Positions 1 to 11,971 are shown, numbered from the stretch's first letter. The stretch: DNA of 64,000 nucleotides from Tulasnella sp. 424 (GCA_019633425.1 WSUB01000014.1:310001-374000), one strand, 5' to 3'. The notes: generated from the letters alone by a model not told the origin. Numbers and translations: made by a program.

Positions 1-1997
1 CGCTTAAAGTGAGCGAACATCCCACATCCCGTAGCTCTTTTGCGCTCACCGTCTACTCAACAGGTGGTAGCAGGAAACAGAGCCGTATTCTCCAAAAACG
101 TTGAAGTCTATGAGGAGGTTATAGGTTTCTTTGGTCCAAACCTTATCACGACCGAAGGTGAAACCTGGAGTCGCCTCCGCAAACTTGTGAACCCGTCCTT
201 CTCTGAGACTAGCATCCGCTACGTTTGGGAGCAAAGTGTCCGGCTTGTGAATGAAATGTTCGAAGCTGACCAGTGGGCAGGAAAGACTACGCCGATAAAA
301 CACGCTCCAGACTTGACTAAAGAGGTCAGGGTTCTTTTGTCATAAGAGGAACAAGACTTGCTAATATTGAGCGCTATCAGATTGCGTTGCTAATTATCGG
401 AGCTGTCGCCTTCGGTCAAGAAACGCATTGGGAAGCTGCTTCAGCAACGCTGCCCGCCGGTCACCAGATGAAGTTCCAGGAGGCCGTCACCATCGTCTCA
501 GAAGGACTTTTCTTCCGCGTTGGAATGCCTTCGTTTGTATGGGGTAACAACGAAACGCGAAAACGCATTGGTTTGGGAGGTATCGCAAGCTGGGGTTGGC
601 TCGGATCGAAGATCAGGAAGGTTGCAATCGCATTTGCGGAGCTCGAGGTAACTTCGTGATGTCGTCCCCGTCGTCCGCTTGAGCAAAACACCGATCATGG
701 CTTCCAATAGCAATACATGGAAGAAATATTTATAGAGCAGTCAAGTAATGGCTCACAGGATAAACAGGACCTCATTAGTCAGTTGGTTCGAGGCAGCGGG
801 GAAGACGCCGAGGATCGTCTATCAATGAGGGAGGTCATTGGAAGTAAGTCGATTCGACTTGCGGTGCGTAACCTTACCTTCTAGAATCTCACCATGCTCT
901 CCCTCTGAACAGATACGTTCATATTCTTGATCGCGGGCCACGAGGTACGACTAGCTGTGTTTACCTCTGTTTCCGTAATAGGATGCTACATTGGCCCCTT
1001 CCATCCCTTTAGACCACTGCACATAGCCTTGCGTTCCTCTGGGGCCTTCTGGCGCTAGAGGAAGACAAACAGGAGAAGCTGTACGGCCATATAATGGCCG
1101 TTCTAGGAGACAAGCAGCCTGTGAGTGAATGTATCCTCTGATTTCACCGAATTCGAGACTCACTGTCACGAGGTTATTAGGCGTACGAAGACATCAGTTC
1201 TCTAAATCTAGTCCTCGCATACTTCCACGAGTCTCTAAGACTCTTTCCGCCAGTGAGCTCACTTCCGCTTTGGTGGTCATATATGTGCCAACAAGCTCCT
1301 TCCCATGCGCTCCGGTTTCACGTCTGGAGGTCATAAATTCAGTCAGGAATGCAACCAAGGATACCACTATTCCAGTTATGCCGGCTGTAGCGGACGACGG
1401 TATTACACAACTTGACCCTTTAGCGAAACCCAAGTCGCTTTTCGTACCCAAGGGAAGCGAGGTGTTCATACCCACCACGGGATTACACTACAACCGTGGG
1501 TTCTTCAGTAAATTTCCGAGTAGAAGCTGTCGTGATCTATTCGATTGACGAAACCGTGGGCACGGTCGTTCGTTCGGTCCCAAATTCTAGCTCGATATTG
1601 GAAAGATCCTAAAGAGTTCAAACCCGAACGATTCCTCGAACCGGATTGGCCGAGAGACGCTTTCGCGCCGTTTTCGATGGGAGCAAGAGCCTGTATTGGT
1701 CGAAGGTGAGGGATCTTCTCTTCGCGGACATGGCGAATCTTCAAAGTTCATACTCAAGCGGTACCCACCTGTTCTCCCTTCTCTCCTTTCCGCTCATCTT
1801 TGCCTAGGTTCGCGGAAGTAGAGGCTATCGCGATCATCTCGCTGGTCATCAAGCGATACAAAATTACCGTGGACGAATCCCGATTCCCAACCATCGCGGG
1901 CGAAGACCCATTGGCGAGAAGGGAACGGCTCCTCGCGAGCACCTCTTTGCTCTCTCTCACCCCGCGAAGCATTCCCTTGATCTTTACAAGACGTTAG
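1..1997 (+). CDS. Cytochrome P450, copy A (5' end outside window)
   Basis: Haem-thiolate monooxygenase; substrate unknown. Visible exons are 1-8, 64-324, 381-647, 711-843, 913-944, 1013-1120, 1181-1252, 1330-1495, 1591-1705 and 1808-1997, ending at TAG. Across the introns the P450 landmarks read in order: helix C with EGETWSRLRK, helix I AGHETT (split between the 32-nt exon 913-944 and the next), ESLR (ExxR), KPERF and the haem-binding loop PFSMGARACIGRR. All full exons have the same lengths as copy B and no stop interrupts them. Two splice sites are weaker than in copy B (GTGGGT donor at 1496, GGAG acceptor at 1329), so expression may be reduced. The N-terminal anchor exons lie upstream of the window. 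P450 identity is certain; the family is not assigned. Confidence 0.9.
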
Positions 1998-2081
1998 CCA
2001 AAATATCATTCGCCATATTGTTGTACCGCCCGGATGTTGTTCTTAGGCGGGATATACTGAGCACATCATAGCCTTTGCGGT

Positions 2082-2672
2082 TCACTCTTCGCCGGGGCCA
2101 TGCTGGAAGCACATCAACTCGACCGAGGGCCTTGCGCGGCAAGCAATCGGATCCATCAAAGTTCTCCGAAGAATAATTTAAGCTCGGACCCATGAGACCT
2201 GTACACTTACCATCTGGATCCTCGATATCAAATATATACCACCCCCAAGGCTTTCTGTCCAACGGGGCTGTGACCTTGACCGTACCCCGATGTTGTCCCA
2301 CCACGCCTTGAGAGCCAAACCGGGCCAACGTCATTCCCGGGCTCCTCGAGCTTAGGTTCGGCCATCATCATCACCTCGGCGCGTTGAACGGGGTTTTGGT
2401 CCTTTGCTTGCAGAGGTAGACATTGATCTGGCACAGAATGGCCCATCAATCGAAGGACACTGCTTCCTGTCAAAGTTTCAAGAGCCAATTGCAATCACAT
2501 TCAGGGGCATACCTCTGCTTTGGTTCCTCGATACAAAGAAGAGACCGTTCCGTGGATTGCACCGCCCTTAAAACCCAACGCTTCCTTGTACGACCTAACC
2601 GAACTCTCCAAATCTTCGACTTCTGAGCATCGGAATGACCTTGCAGAGCGAACCTTCTGGGAATGCGATCGT
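2082..2672 (-). pseudogene. VOC/glyoxalase-fold protein, decayed copy A
   Basis: Aligned to the open copy at 6441-7031, this copy carries several lesions. The start ATG is changed to ACG. One inserted base after the PMLR segment shifts the frame and leads to a stop within about ten codons. One base is deleted in the VYLLQA segment of the second exon. The C-terminal LMCFQHGPGEE and its TGA are still recognisable, and the PWGWY-FDIEDPDG segment is preserved in isolation. The gene is convergent with P450 copy A, whose stop is about 85 bp away, exactly as in copy B. Functional loss is well supported; the ancestral function is only the fold class. Confidence 0.85.
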
Positions 2673-2870
2673 TAGTGGTGTTGAGGTGAAATGTCCAAGA
2701 CAGATAACACTGGAGGCTGAGCGGGAGGAAGCGTTAAAAGAAGTGTCAGTGCGATCACGCTCAGCTTTCTGAGTTCTCGGTAAACAGTGCACGGGAAACG
2801 CCGCTTCGGCATGACATGGTGATGTTGATTGATCGAAGCAGCACACTGCCAGAGTCCGATCCTGTTTCAT

Positions 2871-3669
2871 GCGGAGTCTGAAGCATTGGAAGGAACCTGT
2901 TCGGTGGCTCTGGGCTCGATTTTGGGCCGAGATATTGTTTCGATGTAGTACGTAAGCAAACCCTACGGATTTAACGGTCTTAAAGGGTCACTCTCGCCGT
3001 CGAAATCTGTCCTCCGGCAACTTCGAGCTCATTGACAACCACGCCGGCATCGGTAAGTAGCTATATTACTTCTTTGCAGCTATTTTGTCGTTGGGGTACG
3101 GTCTTTTAGGATGGGCTGATGTCCGAATAATTCTATCCAGCAACCCACAGCAACCCCTCGGATGGCCAGTTCCGAACAACCCCCACGGGTATCAGGGTCC
3201 TCTAGGATTGTCACCTCACACGACGTGATCCCCGTCGTTGCCGGGTTGTTCGGAAGTGGTCATTTCCGTGTGGATCCGATCCCAGGTCCGGAGCACTCTT
3301 GTCGAAGAAAAAAGAAGAAGAAACGCAACGTTGTTATGCCATTCAAGCCACTAATATAATCATGAATGCCTGGTTTCCTGACATGTACCGTTGAGGGAGG
3401 CTTGGGCCAAATGAAGGGGTCTTACTCGCGCGGGGGCTTGGAATGAGACCGATTTGCCGCTACACTAATGTATGCCGAGAGCTAATATACGTGGGATTGG
3501 GATTCCGTTTCAAATCCCATCCACGCTGCCATGCTTGGGGCGGTTTGAGGCTTGTGTGACAATATCGCCGCTCTCCGAGCGCCTCTCCGATTCCGGACAC
3601 AAACATCGTTAAGCTGGATCTGAACGATTTGCCTTCTGCTCATGTCTCTTTCCTCTACACCGTTCCCAA
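2871..3669. other. Intergenic, upstream of P450 copy B
   Basis: About 800 bp between the faded end of duplication copy A and the first exon of P450 copy B. No convincing gene was seen. A 65-codon open frame at 3162-3359 has no recognisable features. Confidence 0.5.
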
Positions 3670-6355
3670 ATGACCTTCCAGCTGATGCAGCCTCGTAATA
3701 TACTTTTGGTGCCGAGTACAGTAGTCCTGGCATGGCTTGTAAAGCGATGTTGGGGTGCTTGGGCGGTCTGGCGCCACGTGGGGTAAGTCCGATATCATGC
3801 AACTGTACAATGGACCGAATGGCACGTTAGAATGGCTTATGGCTCTACGTCTCTCATAGTCGGCACAGCGGTTCATACTTTCGGCCATTTAATTCGGGCC
3901 CGTAGGTGGATGTATCTCAACACGTACGCCGATAGCTAAGTGTACTCTGTCACTCGCAGACTGGTGGAGATCCTAGATCCACTTTACCCCAAGTCTAGGC
4001 CACTCGGGATGACTAACACCCGTTTATGGGAGGCAAAATATGACTGTGAGTATTCTTACGCCTCAGTAAGAAATAAAAATGACCATAGTCACAGTCTTTT
4101 TCGATGTTGGATGGGATGTGGTCGCTATCGTCACCCCAATTTATTCATTCACCGGCATTCAGTATTACCTCGCCGATCCTCTGGCCCTTAAGGTGAGCGA
4201 ACATCCCACTTCCCGTAGCTCTTTAACACTCACCGTCTACTAAACAGGCGGTAGCAGGAAACAGAGCCTTATTTTCCAAGAATGTTGAAGTCTACGAGAA
4301 GGTTATAGGGTTCTTTGGTCCAAACCTTGTGACGACCGAAGGTGAAACATGGAGTCGCCTCCGCAAACTAGTGAACCCTTCCTTCTCTGAGACTAGCATC
4401 CGCTACGTCTGGGAACAAAGTGTCCGTCTTGTGAATGAAATGTTCGAGGCTGACCAGTGGGCAGGAAAGACTACGCCGATAAAACACGCTCCAGACTTGA
4501 CTAAAGAGGTCAGGGTTCTTTTGTCATAGGAGGAACAAGACTTTTTAATATTGAGCGCTATCAGATTACGCTGCTAATTATCGGAGCTGTTGCCTTCGGT
4601 CAAGAAACGCATTGGGAAGCTGCTTCAGCAACGCTGCCCGCCGGTCACCAGATGAAGTTCCAAGAGGCCGTCACCATCGTCTCAGAAGGACTTTTCTTCC
4701 GCGTTGGAATGCCTTCGTTTGTATGGGGTAACAACGAAACGCGAAAACGCATTGGNNNNNNNNNNNNNNNNNNNNNNNNNNNNNNNNNNNNNNNNNNNNN
4801 NNNNNNNNNNNNNNNNNNNNNNNNNNNNNNNNNNNNNNNNNNNNNNNNNNNNNNCGTCTCAGAAGGACTTTTCTTCCGCGTTGGAATGCCTTCGTTTGTA
4901 TGGGGTAACAACGAAACGCGAAAACGCATTGGCTTGGGAGGTATCGCAAGCTGGGGTTGGCTCGGACCGAAGATGAAGAAGATTGCAATCGCGTTTGCAG
5001 AGCTCGAGGTAACTTCGTGATGTCGTCCCCGTCGTCCGCTTGAACAAAACACCGATCCTAGCTTCCAATAGCAATACATGGAGGAAATCATTATAGAGCA
5101 GTCAAGTAATGGCTCGCAGGATCGACAGGACCTCATTAGTCAGTTAGTTCGGGGTAGCGGGGAAGACGCCGAGGATCGTCTATCAATGAGGGAGGTCATT
5201 GGGAGTAAGTCGATTCGACTTGCAGTGCGTGGCCTTACCTTCTCGAATCTCACCATACTCTCCTTGTGAACAGATACGTTCATATTCTTGATCGCGGGCC
5301 ACGAGGTACGACTGGCTGTGTTTACCTCTGTTTCCGTGATAGGATTCTACACTAGCCCCTTCCATCCCTTTAGACTACTGCAAACAGCCTTGCGCATCTC
5401 TGGGGCCTTCTGGCGCTGGAAGAAGATAAACAAGAGAAGCTGTACAGCCATATTACTGCCGTCCTAGGAGACAAGCAGCCTGTGAGTGAATGCATCATCT
5501 GGTTTCACCAGATTCGAGACTCACTGTCACGAGGTGATCAGGTGTACGAAGACATCAGTTCCCTAAATCTGGTCCTCGCATACTTCTACGAGTCTCTAAG
5601 ACTCTTTCCGCCAGTGAGTTCACTTCCGCTTTGGTGGTCAGATATGTGTCAACAAGCCCCCTCGTGCACTCCGGTTTCACGCCTGTAGGTCATAAACATC
5701 CCCAAGTATGCAGCTAAGGATACCACCATTCCAGCTATGCCGGCTGTAGCGGACGACGGTGTCACACAACTGGACCCTCTAGCGAAACCCAAGTCCCTTT
5801 TCGTACCCAAGGGAACGGAGGTGTCGCTTTCCGTTCCAGGATTACACTACAACCGTGAGTTCCTCGGTCAATTTGCAGTAGAAGCCGTTCCATCATTTTG
5901 ATTGACGAAAACATGGGCGTGATTATTCCATTTGGTACTACCCATGTCTAGCTCGATACTGGAAAGATCCCAAACAGTTCAAACCTGAACGATTCCTCGA
6001 ACCGGATTGGCCGAGAGACGCTTTTGCGCCGTTTGCAGTGGGAGCAAGAGCATGTATCGGTCGAAGGTGTGGGGGTCTTCTCTTCACGGGGCATGGCGAA
6101 TATTCATACTCGATCGGGTACCAACCTGTTATCCTTTCTCTCCTTTTCCGCCCATCTTTGCCTAGGTTTGCGGAAGTAGAGGCTATTGCAATCATCTCTC
6201 TGGTTATCAAACGATACAAAATCACCGCGGACGAATCCCGATTCCCGACCATCGCAGGCGAAGCGCCATTAGCAAGAAGAGAACGACTCCTGGCGAGCAC
6301 CTCTTTGATTTCTCTCAGTCCGCGAAGCATTCCCTTAATCTTTACAAGGCGTTAA
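3670..6355 (+). CDS. Cytochrome P450, copy B (complete, spans assembly gap)
   Basis: Predicted 573-aa microsomal P450. Proposed exons: 3670-3782, 3831-3905, 3960-4045, 4089-4192, 4248-4508, 4565-5008 (with the gap), 5072-5204, 5274-5305, 5374-5481, 5542-5613, 5689-5854, 5952-6066 and 6166-6355. All phases agree. The first exon gives a hydrophobic membrane anchor (NILLVPSTVVLAWLV). Downstream are EGETWSRLRK (helix C), VIGNTFIFLIAGHETT (helix I), ESLRLFPP (ExxR), KPERF and the haem loop PFAVGARACIGRR with its Cys ligand. The sixth exon becomes 267 nt, identical in length to copy A, if the 99 N and one 78-bp flank are removed. It converges on the VOC gene, stop to stop 85 bp. Exons 1-3 are the least certain. 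Substrate unknown. Confidence 0.9.
4756..4854. other. Assembly gap (99 N), probably not real
   Basis: The 78 bp before the gap (4678-4755) and after it (4855-4932) are identical base for base. Copy A carries this segment only once. The two contig ends therefore probably overlap, and no sequence is missing. Confidence 0.9.
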
Positions 6356-6440
6356 CCCAAATATCATTCACCATATTGTTGCACCGTACGGATGTTGTTT
6401 TTAAGCGGAATATACTTATCGCATTATGGCCTTTGACAGT

Positions 6441-7031
6441 TCACTCTTCGTCGGGGCCGTGCTGGAAGAACATCAACCGATGGCCTTGCACAACAAACAA
6501 ATCCGAATCCGTCAAGGTTCTCCGAAGAAAGATTTGAGTCCGGACCCATGAGACCTGTGCACTTACCATCTGGATCCTCGATATCAAACATATACCACCC
6601 CCAAGGCTTTTTCTCCAACGGGGCGATGACCTTGACCTTGCCCCCGATGGTGTCCCACCACGCCTTGAGAGCCAAGCCGGGTCCCACATCATTCCCGTGC
6701 TCCTCGAGCTCCGGTTCGACCATCATCATCACCTCGGCGCGTTGAACGGGGTTTTGGTCGTCTGCTTGCAGGAGGTAGACATTGATCTGGCATAGCGCGG
6801 TCCATCAATCGAACGATACTGCCCGCTGCCAAAGTTTCCAGAGCCAATTTGCAATCATATTCAGGTGCATACCTCTGCTTTGGTTCCTCGACACAAAGAA
6901 GCGAGCCGCCCGTCGATTTCACCGCCTTTGAAACCCAACGCTTCCTTGTACCACTTCACGGAACTCTCCAAATCTTTGACTCTAAGCATCGGAATGACCT
7001 TGCGGAACGAACCTTCTGGGAGTGCCGTCAT
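6441..7031 (-). CDS. VOC superfamily (glyoxalase/bleomycin-resistance fold) protein
   Basis: Predicted protein of about 140 residues on three exons. Exon 1 starts at ATG 7031 (MTALPEGSFRKVIPMLRV) and ends after RGTKAE. Exon 2 begins INVYLLQADDQNPV and ends within DIEDPDG. Exon 3 gives HRLMFFQHGPDEE and the TGA at 6441. The pattern is typical of a VOC domain: a first beta-alpha-beta module with the W-Y-x-x-L-G-F signature, then PWG, then DPDG before a final LMFF strand. An open frame continues upstream of ATG 7031, but that ATG matches the domain start. VOC members include glyoxalases, dioxygenases and resistance proteins; no specific activity can be assigned. The paralogue at 2082-2672 is dead. 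Confidence 0.8.
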
Positions 7032-7562
7032 TGGTGGTGTTGAGGTGAAACGTAGATAACACCGGAGGCTGAGCGGAAGGAAGCGTTGAAAGCTGAGGTG
7101 CCAGTGCTTTCTGAGTTCTTTGTAAACAGTGCTCTGATGCCGAGACCACTCCGGCATGGTGATGCCGATTGATAGAAGCAGCACACCGCCAGAATCCGAT
7201 GTTAAATGAACCAATCTGATGCTCTAGAGTAGCTAAATACAGCTCACGATTTTGATATGCGGCATAGGCATGCCGGCAGCAGCATCGTGGATATGTGCAC
7301 ATGCATCAAGGTACCATCATCATAAACACCGAGGTAAAGACAGAAAAGAACTAGGCCAAGTGAAGGTCCGTGTCTAAAAAAGGCACAAGTAATGATACAC
7401 AAAGGGTATGAACAGGGAATGAAGATTCGTCGACGAATGAAGTGGGGGCAGGGCTTAATGAAAACGGTGAAACCATATGATACGAAAGGGCGTGCACAGG
7501 TCAAAGTGAAAGGAGAAAGGCATTCCCGGCCTTCTTAAGAGGACCAGCTCCAGCTCTTATCG
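7032..7562. other. Intergenic, VOC 5' side to SOD 3' side
   Basis: The first 170 bp belong to segmental duplication copy B. The rest (7206-7562) shows no gene-like structure. Confidence 0.5.
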
Positions 7563-8660
7563 TTAAAGCCGTGGAACGGGGCTTTGGCAGAGCTCTGTAA
7601 AGAAACGGGGAAAGGCATCGGTCAGCGGAACGTTCGCTCGGTTCACTCGGGGTTCTCGTACCTTCTTCTCAACGGGCAACCTGGCATGGGTCTCGGATCC
7701 ATTGACCCAAACCTTCTGATTCTGCACGATCAACTTGACGTTCAACGCTTCGTGAAGCGGGATGGCAGGGTTGGGCAAAGGGAACGGCAAGTTGTGCAGA
7801 GTGTTGTCGTCGGGGAAGTTCTCTCCTACGAAGGGGGTGACGACTTGAGGTGGGTTGAAAGGTGGGGCTGTTGGGTAGTGCTTCACGAATTTCGATGGCT
7901 TGTGGGTGGGCTTGAATGAGCCTGATGCGGTTCCGTCGATCGTCGAGATGATGTCGCCGCACGCGAGACGAGTCTTGTTGGCAGCGTGGATGACGATGGA
8001 GCGACCGAGGATGGAGAAGTCCTCTGAATGAAGGGAGGGTTTTTGTTAGATGCGTGTTCGACATGGAAAAGGATCGTGGCTCACCAGGGAAGAAGCGCAA
8101 GTAGTCATCGGTGTACCCAATGGTTTTGAGGGCACCTGAGGAGGTACCGTTGAACTTGCCGTGCTTGCCAGCCAAGTCACCTTCTTGGCAGTATTGAGGG
8201 AAGGCTGGGTCGCAGATCAAGGATTCGGACACAAGCAAGGGGTCGAGATGGCCGAGCGCCTAAAAGTGTGGGAGAGAGACCCGAAATAGCCGTGGCCAAG
8301 CAAAAACAATCAGTCAGCGGACTTGGGTTCAAACCTGGACTGCAGCCACATGCTGGGACAGGGAAGGTGCTGTCAGCTCACCTTGGTGCAGTTCCTCTCT
8401 TCGCCTACGGGGTTGGTATGGACGTGATAGCCAAAGGGGCCTTGGAAGTACGGGCTGTTATCGAAGAGACCTCCCATGACCTCGATCTTGACATAAGTGC
8501 CAGTTCCGTCTGTGCGTCCCCAGAACTCGAAACGCGCTTCAATGCCGTTACCCTTAGCTAATGAACGAGCGTAGAGGCGTTCGCGACCTGATGGTGCTGC
8601 GTTGGTGAAAGTGGCAGCAGCGAGAGCAGAGAGAGCGGCGAAAGCAGAAAGGGCGTGCAT
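7563..8660 (-). CDS. Secreted Cu-only superoxide dismutase-like protein 1
   Basis: Predicted 304 aa on exons 8382-8660, 8085-8259 and 7563-8023 with consistent phases. A signal peptide is evident (MHALSAFAALSALAAATFTNA). The start at 8660 was preferred over an in-frame ATG at 8678 because it opens directly into that peptide. The copper site is recognisable: HVHTNP gives two His, GHLDP the third and VIHAANKTRLACG the fourth, with the nearby Arg. The CQEGDLAGKHGK segment is characteristic of fungal cell-surface Cu-only SODs (SOD4/SOD5 type), which lack the zinc site. The C-terminal 90 residues are proline-rich and not recognised; no clear GPI signal is seen. Likely role: extracellular superoxide dismutation. 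A paralogue lies at 20870-21975. Confidence 0.85.
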
Positions 8661-9634
8661 CGTTGAGTGTAGCTGCAAAGGGGAGGAAAGAGGAAAGGCG
8701 AGGAGGAGGAAGGAAGAAAATAGAGAAGAGGAAAGGGGGAAGGAAGCTGTTTGGACGGGAACAGATGGAGTTTCTGATGGGGGTTAATATAGGACAGCGG
8801 GATTGCCAAGACCGGATCCCAACCTGGGAAGAAACGAGCCCGCGATCACAGGCCGATGACATTGAATTATTATTAGGGATGCTGTGAGAATTACGCATGT
8901 CTCGGGATACAAAGCAACGGGCTGGGTCAAGCTATGCCCATCGTTTACATCAAAGATTCTGCATCGCCTCGTGTGGCTGATTTTGGGACTTCGGCTCGCC
9001 CGCCACCCAGATCCTCGTCATTCCATTGGCAAGTTCGTACACTTTCTGCCTCACAGCTAACAATAGATGAGCATACTGTAATCATCGTCCTCCGACGGGA
9101 AAGGCTTTGAGTTTGGGTTGTACATACACAAACCGGGAGCGGCTATTCACCTCACGTGCTCGGTGTCCTCGGGAGAGTGGCTGTACCCACCAAGCTTTCG
9201 GTCAACCCCTCGCATGGCCTTGACTGAAACACAGAGTATTGGCGCCGTTGCTATTGTTAGCAGAACAAGCTTTACGTGGCTTCTTATCAAAGCCGACGGT
9301 TCACACAAGGCGCTCACCGTCCGAAAACGGAAGCGCGCGCTTGCGAACAAAGAGCTATCAATAGCTCCCACAGGTATGACAGCATGGACGGCGAGAGAAA
9401 AGGCTAAAATTACGTTTGACGCTGTCTCTGGCTGTTCAAGCTTCAATGGCAGAGTGCGCCAGCGGTGAAACGGGCAGCGAAGCGAATCTTGGCGCGCTGA
9501 TTCTTATCAGATAAGATAACGTGGAATCTGCCCTGCCATGAGAGAATTTGGAGACTTCAAAGCAATGAGCTCTACCGAGCGCGGTTATTATATAGCTAGA
9601 TACTCCAGAAGATATTCTTTCATTGGTCTGTCCG
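8661..9634. other. Intergenic, SOD 1 promoter side
   Basis: On the minus strand, the roughly 100 bp before the SOD 1 start are strongly pyrimidine-rich, as in many fungal core promoters. A TATATTAA-like element lies near 8785-8792, about 130 bp upstream of the start. Open frames on both strands around 9118-9468 show no family signature. Confidence 0.4.
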
Positions 9635-10025
9635 AATGCAGAAACACGAAAATCTTCCCAAGTCCGCTCACGTCCTGCCCAGGGAACGCTGCCCCCCCAT
9701 TTAGGCCGTGGTATTAAATGGGATGGTGCCGTTAATGTAAGATAGGGTTAAAAGATCCCAAGTCCGCACGACTATCGTAAGGCAAGCCTCTGCACATGAA
9801 GCGGCATCCGAGAACACCGACAAGCGAGGGGAGCTTACTCACCTGTACCAGAGTTGGTACCTCCACTATCGTCTGGGTGTTCTAATAGTAACAACGGACT
9901 CTACCATGGTCAGATTAATGAGCTGAGTCTCTACCAAGGTTAATGCCGGCCGAAACAAGCGGTGTCTGGGACCTCGTGTTGGATTTGGTGGACGGGATAC
10001 TGGAGTAGTAAGAGGCGTAGTCGGA
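9635..10025 (-). pseudogene. 3' fragment of a Cu-only SOD gene
   Basis: Matches the 3' end and 3' flank of the SOD gene at 20870-21975 (aligned region about 20740-21135). The TIVEVPTLV-encoding stretch and the following GTGAGTAAG donor are recognisable, as is a shared 3' flank containing the text ATTTAGGC and ATTAAATGGGAT. The reading frame is broken by stops and shifts, and the catalytic part of the gene is absent. It ends abruptly beside a dispersed repeat that starts at about 10030. Confidence 0.8.
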
Positions 10026-10029
10026 GGCC

Positions 10030-10540
10030 TTATTGATCGGCTAAATTGACGCTAGTTAACCCGATGTCGTTTTGTTGGAGGACCTGAGAGCGGTCGAGGG
10101 CCGTGACGAGCCTGGCGAGGCCATCGAAGGCAGCAGAGCGGATTCGGAAAAGAAATCGCAACGAGCGTTGCATACGACATTTTTGCGGTCGGTTCCGTGC
10201 TAACGTTTCAGACAACGGCGGAGGAAACCTTGGCGGTTGGTCGGCGGAAACGGGGAGGGGGATATTTTGCCTCCGTTGGTGTTTATATAGGAACCCCCGC
10301 ATCACCCACTCGCGCCACGGATCCTCTCATTACGCCACCACTAGCCTTTGCTCGCACACTTTATCTCGTGGCGTGGTGGAGAAAGCTGCAACTGGGCGGA
10401 CACTCAACGTTCCCAACTTGATGCTCCTACTCTGCTGTCGAAGGACATGATGCATCGTGCAGAATCAATGGGGGCGTGTAACGCTGTTAGGGAGTGGGGT
10501 GGGCTTGGCCGTGACGTCTTCGGAAATGTTGTTCGGGCTT
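10030..10540. repeat. Dispersed repeat, copy 1
   Basis: Aligns in the same orientation with 16210-16725. Shared landmarks include GGATTCGGAAAAGAAATC-like, ACAACGGCGGAGGAAA and GGTGTTTATATAGGAACCC-like blocks. There are no terminal inverted repeats or transposase, and no shared long open frame. The TTTATATAGG element suggests it may contain an old promoter. Confidence 0.75.
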
Positions 10541-11639
10541 GTTTTCGCAAAGAATCCGCCACATCAGCAAAAGTGCAAACGCGTATTGTGACCTGAACAC
10601 GTCATGGTCAGGGCGTTGAACTCTGGCAGAGTTCAGTTGATTTGCTAAACGTGGCGTAATCTCGAGGCGTCCTTTATAGAGGACATTCAGACGGCCGCCA
10701 CCTCCTTTTCTGTCTCGGCTCGTAGATAGCTAGACAGTCTATTGATAGGCTTATGGACTGGGCTTAAACAACAGGGCTGAAGGTCAGGACCTCGTCGGGT
10801 GGTTGCGGGTGGACAACTGTGCCTGGCCAAGAAAGTCTTGGCTTCGCTTAGTCAGACAGTCGGAGATCCTCGCCCATACCTCGGTTAATTTGATTTGATT
10901 TTGGTCTTGTTATTGATAGCTATACTGTTTCCTAGAGAATCCGATGCCTGTATCAAGCAGGCTTCAGATCTGAGTCGTAGCCACACCCGAGCCCAGCCTC
11001 GGAGCAGCCTTTGACAACAGTTTTACATTTATTGCGATGTTCTCTTGAGTTTCATTCTCGCGCAGGTTGTATCGGGACATATCAGGACTTTTATAGCAGA
11101 GCATTTATGGAGCTTGCTGCACATAGTGTTTACGCGCAATAACTCACTGGCACAGGCTGCTACCGGGTAGCTCGACCCATGACACTCCTTTGACAATTCG
11201 TGCCCCAAATTTCCCGTCCCCGTCTGGACCCATAGTCTTGTCTTCTGGATTTATCAGCATCACGGGCTATTGGGTCTTCAGTCAGACTTGACGTTCCACC
11301 GGCTAACAGCTTTCTTATCAGCACAATCATTTGCGACGCCTCGGATGCGCAGTCCACCTCGAGATTGCCGCGAAGGCGGTTCCGTTCGTTGTGGAATCCT
11401 GCGGCCTTTTCGATGGAGCTACGGGGTCGAATAAATGATACGTCGAGTGGGAGGCTTCAACATGTTGGAATGAATAAATGGGTGCGACGACAGAGCCATC
11501 GAGAAATTTGGTGAAGGAGCTTTCGGTCAATCAGGTAGGAGCACCTTGACTTCTCCCCAGAGTCGGACAATAAGCATCGCAGCTGCCAGGCACAGCGCCC
11601 ATTCTCTTGCGGGGAAGTCGCTTAGAGCTCATGATCATC
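10541..11639. other. Intergenic between repeat copy 1 and lectin 1 upstream region
   Basis: No gene recognised. From about 10790 there are scattered short matches to 13630-13900 (for example a GTACAACTGTGCCT-like block), so the lectin duplication may begin here in more diverged form. Confidence 0.4.
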
Positions 11640-11971
11640 CACAGGTAAACATACGTTCTCGACCTCTATGATGCGGAGAAGCAAAACCGTCCTCGGAACG
11701 TCATAGGTGTTTACATCAAATAGACGGGACTATGAACATCTGGATTAGGTCTTTTTCGCTTGCATCGAAGGACCAAGGACCAGCCGATTCACTAACGAAC
11801 CTGTGTTCAAGGAGAGCTCTTGTCCAATGACGGAGGCGCCCTCGGGCAATTTGAGTTGCCGGAAGACTTTGGGGGGCCATCTTGCGTCTACCACAAAGAT
11901 ATCACTTTCCTCTCGAGCCGGTTAATGGCCACGGGATCTTGGATATCGCTTACCTCGAGTACGCGTAGAGC

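Larger units (their letters stand above)
1..2870. repeat. Segmental duplication copy A (P450 + VOC)
   Basis: Collinear with 4185-7205 over exons, introns, the P450-VOC intergenic spacer and the region upstream of the VOC gene. Similarity fades after about 2870. The left end is cut by the window border, so the true unit may be longer. Confidence 0.9.
4185..7205. repeat. Segmental duplication copy B (P450 + VOC)
   Basis: Partner of 1-2870 in the same orientation, separated by about 1.3 kb of unrelated sequence. Similarity continues past the VOC start to about 7205. Confidence 0.9.

Noticed and set aside
9118..9468. Open frames of about 100 codons on both strands
   Set aside because: No signature, no splice-supported extension, and overlapping frames on opposite strands point to chance.
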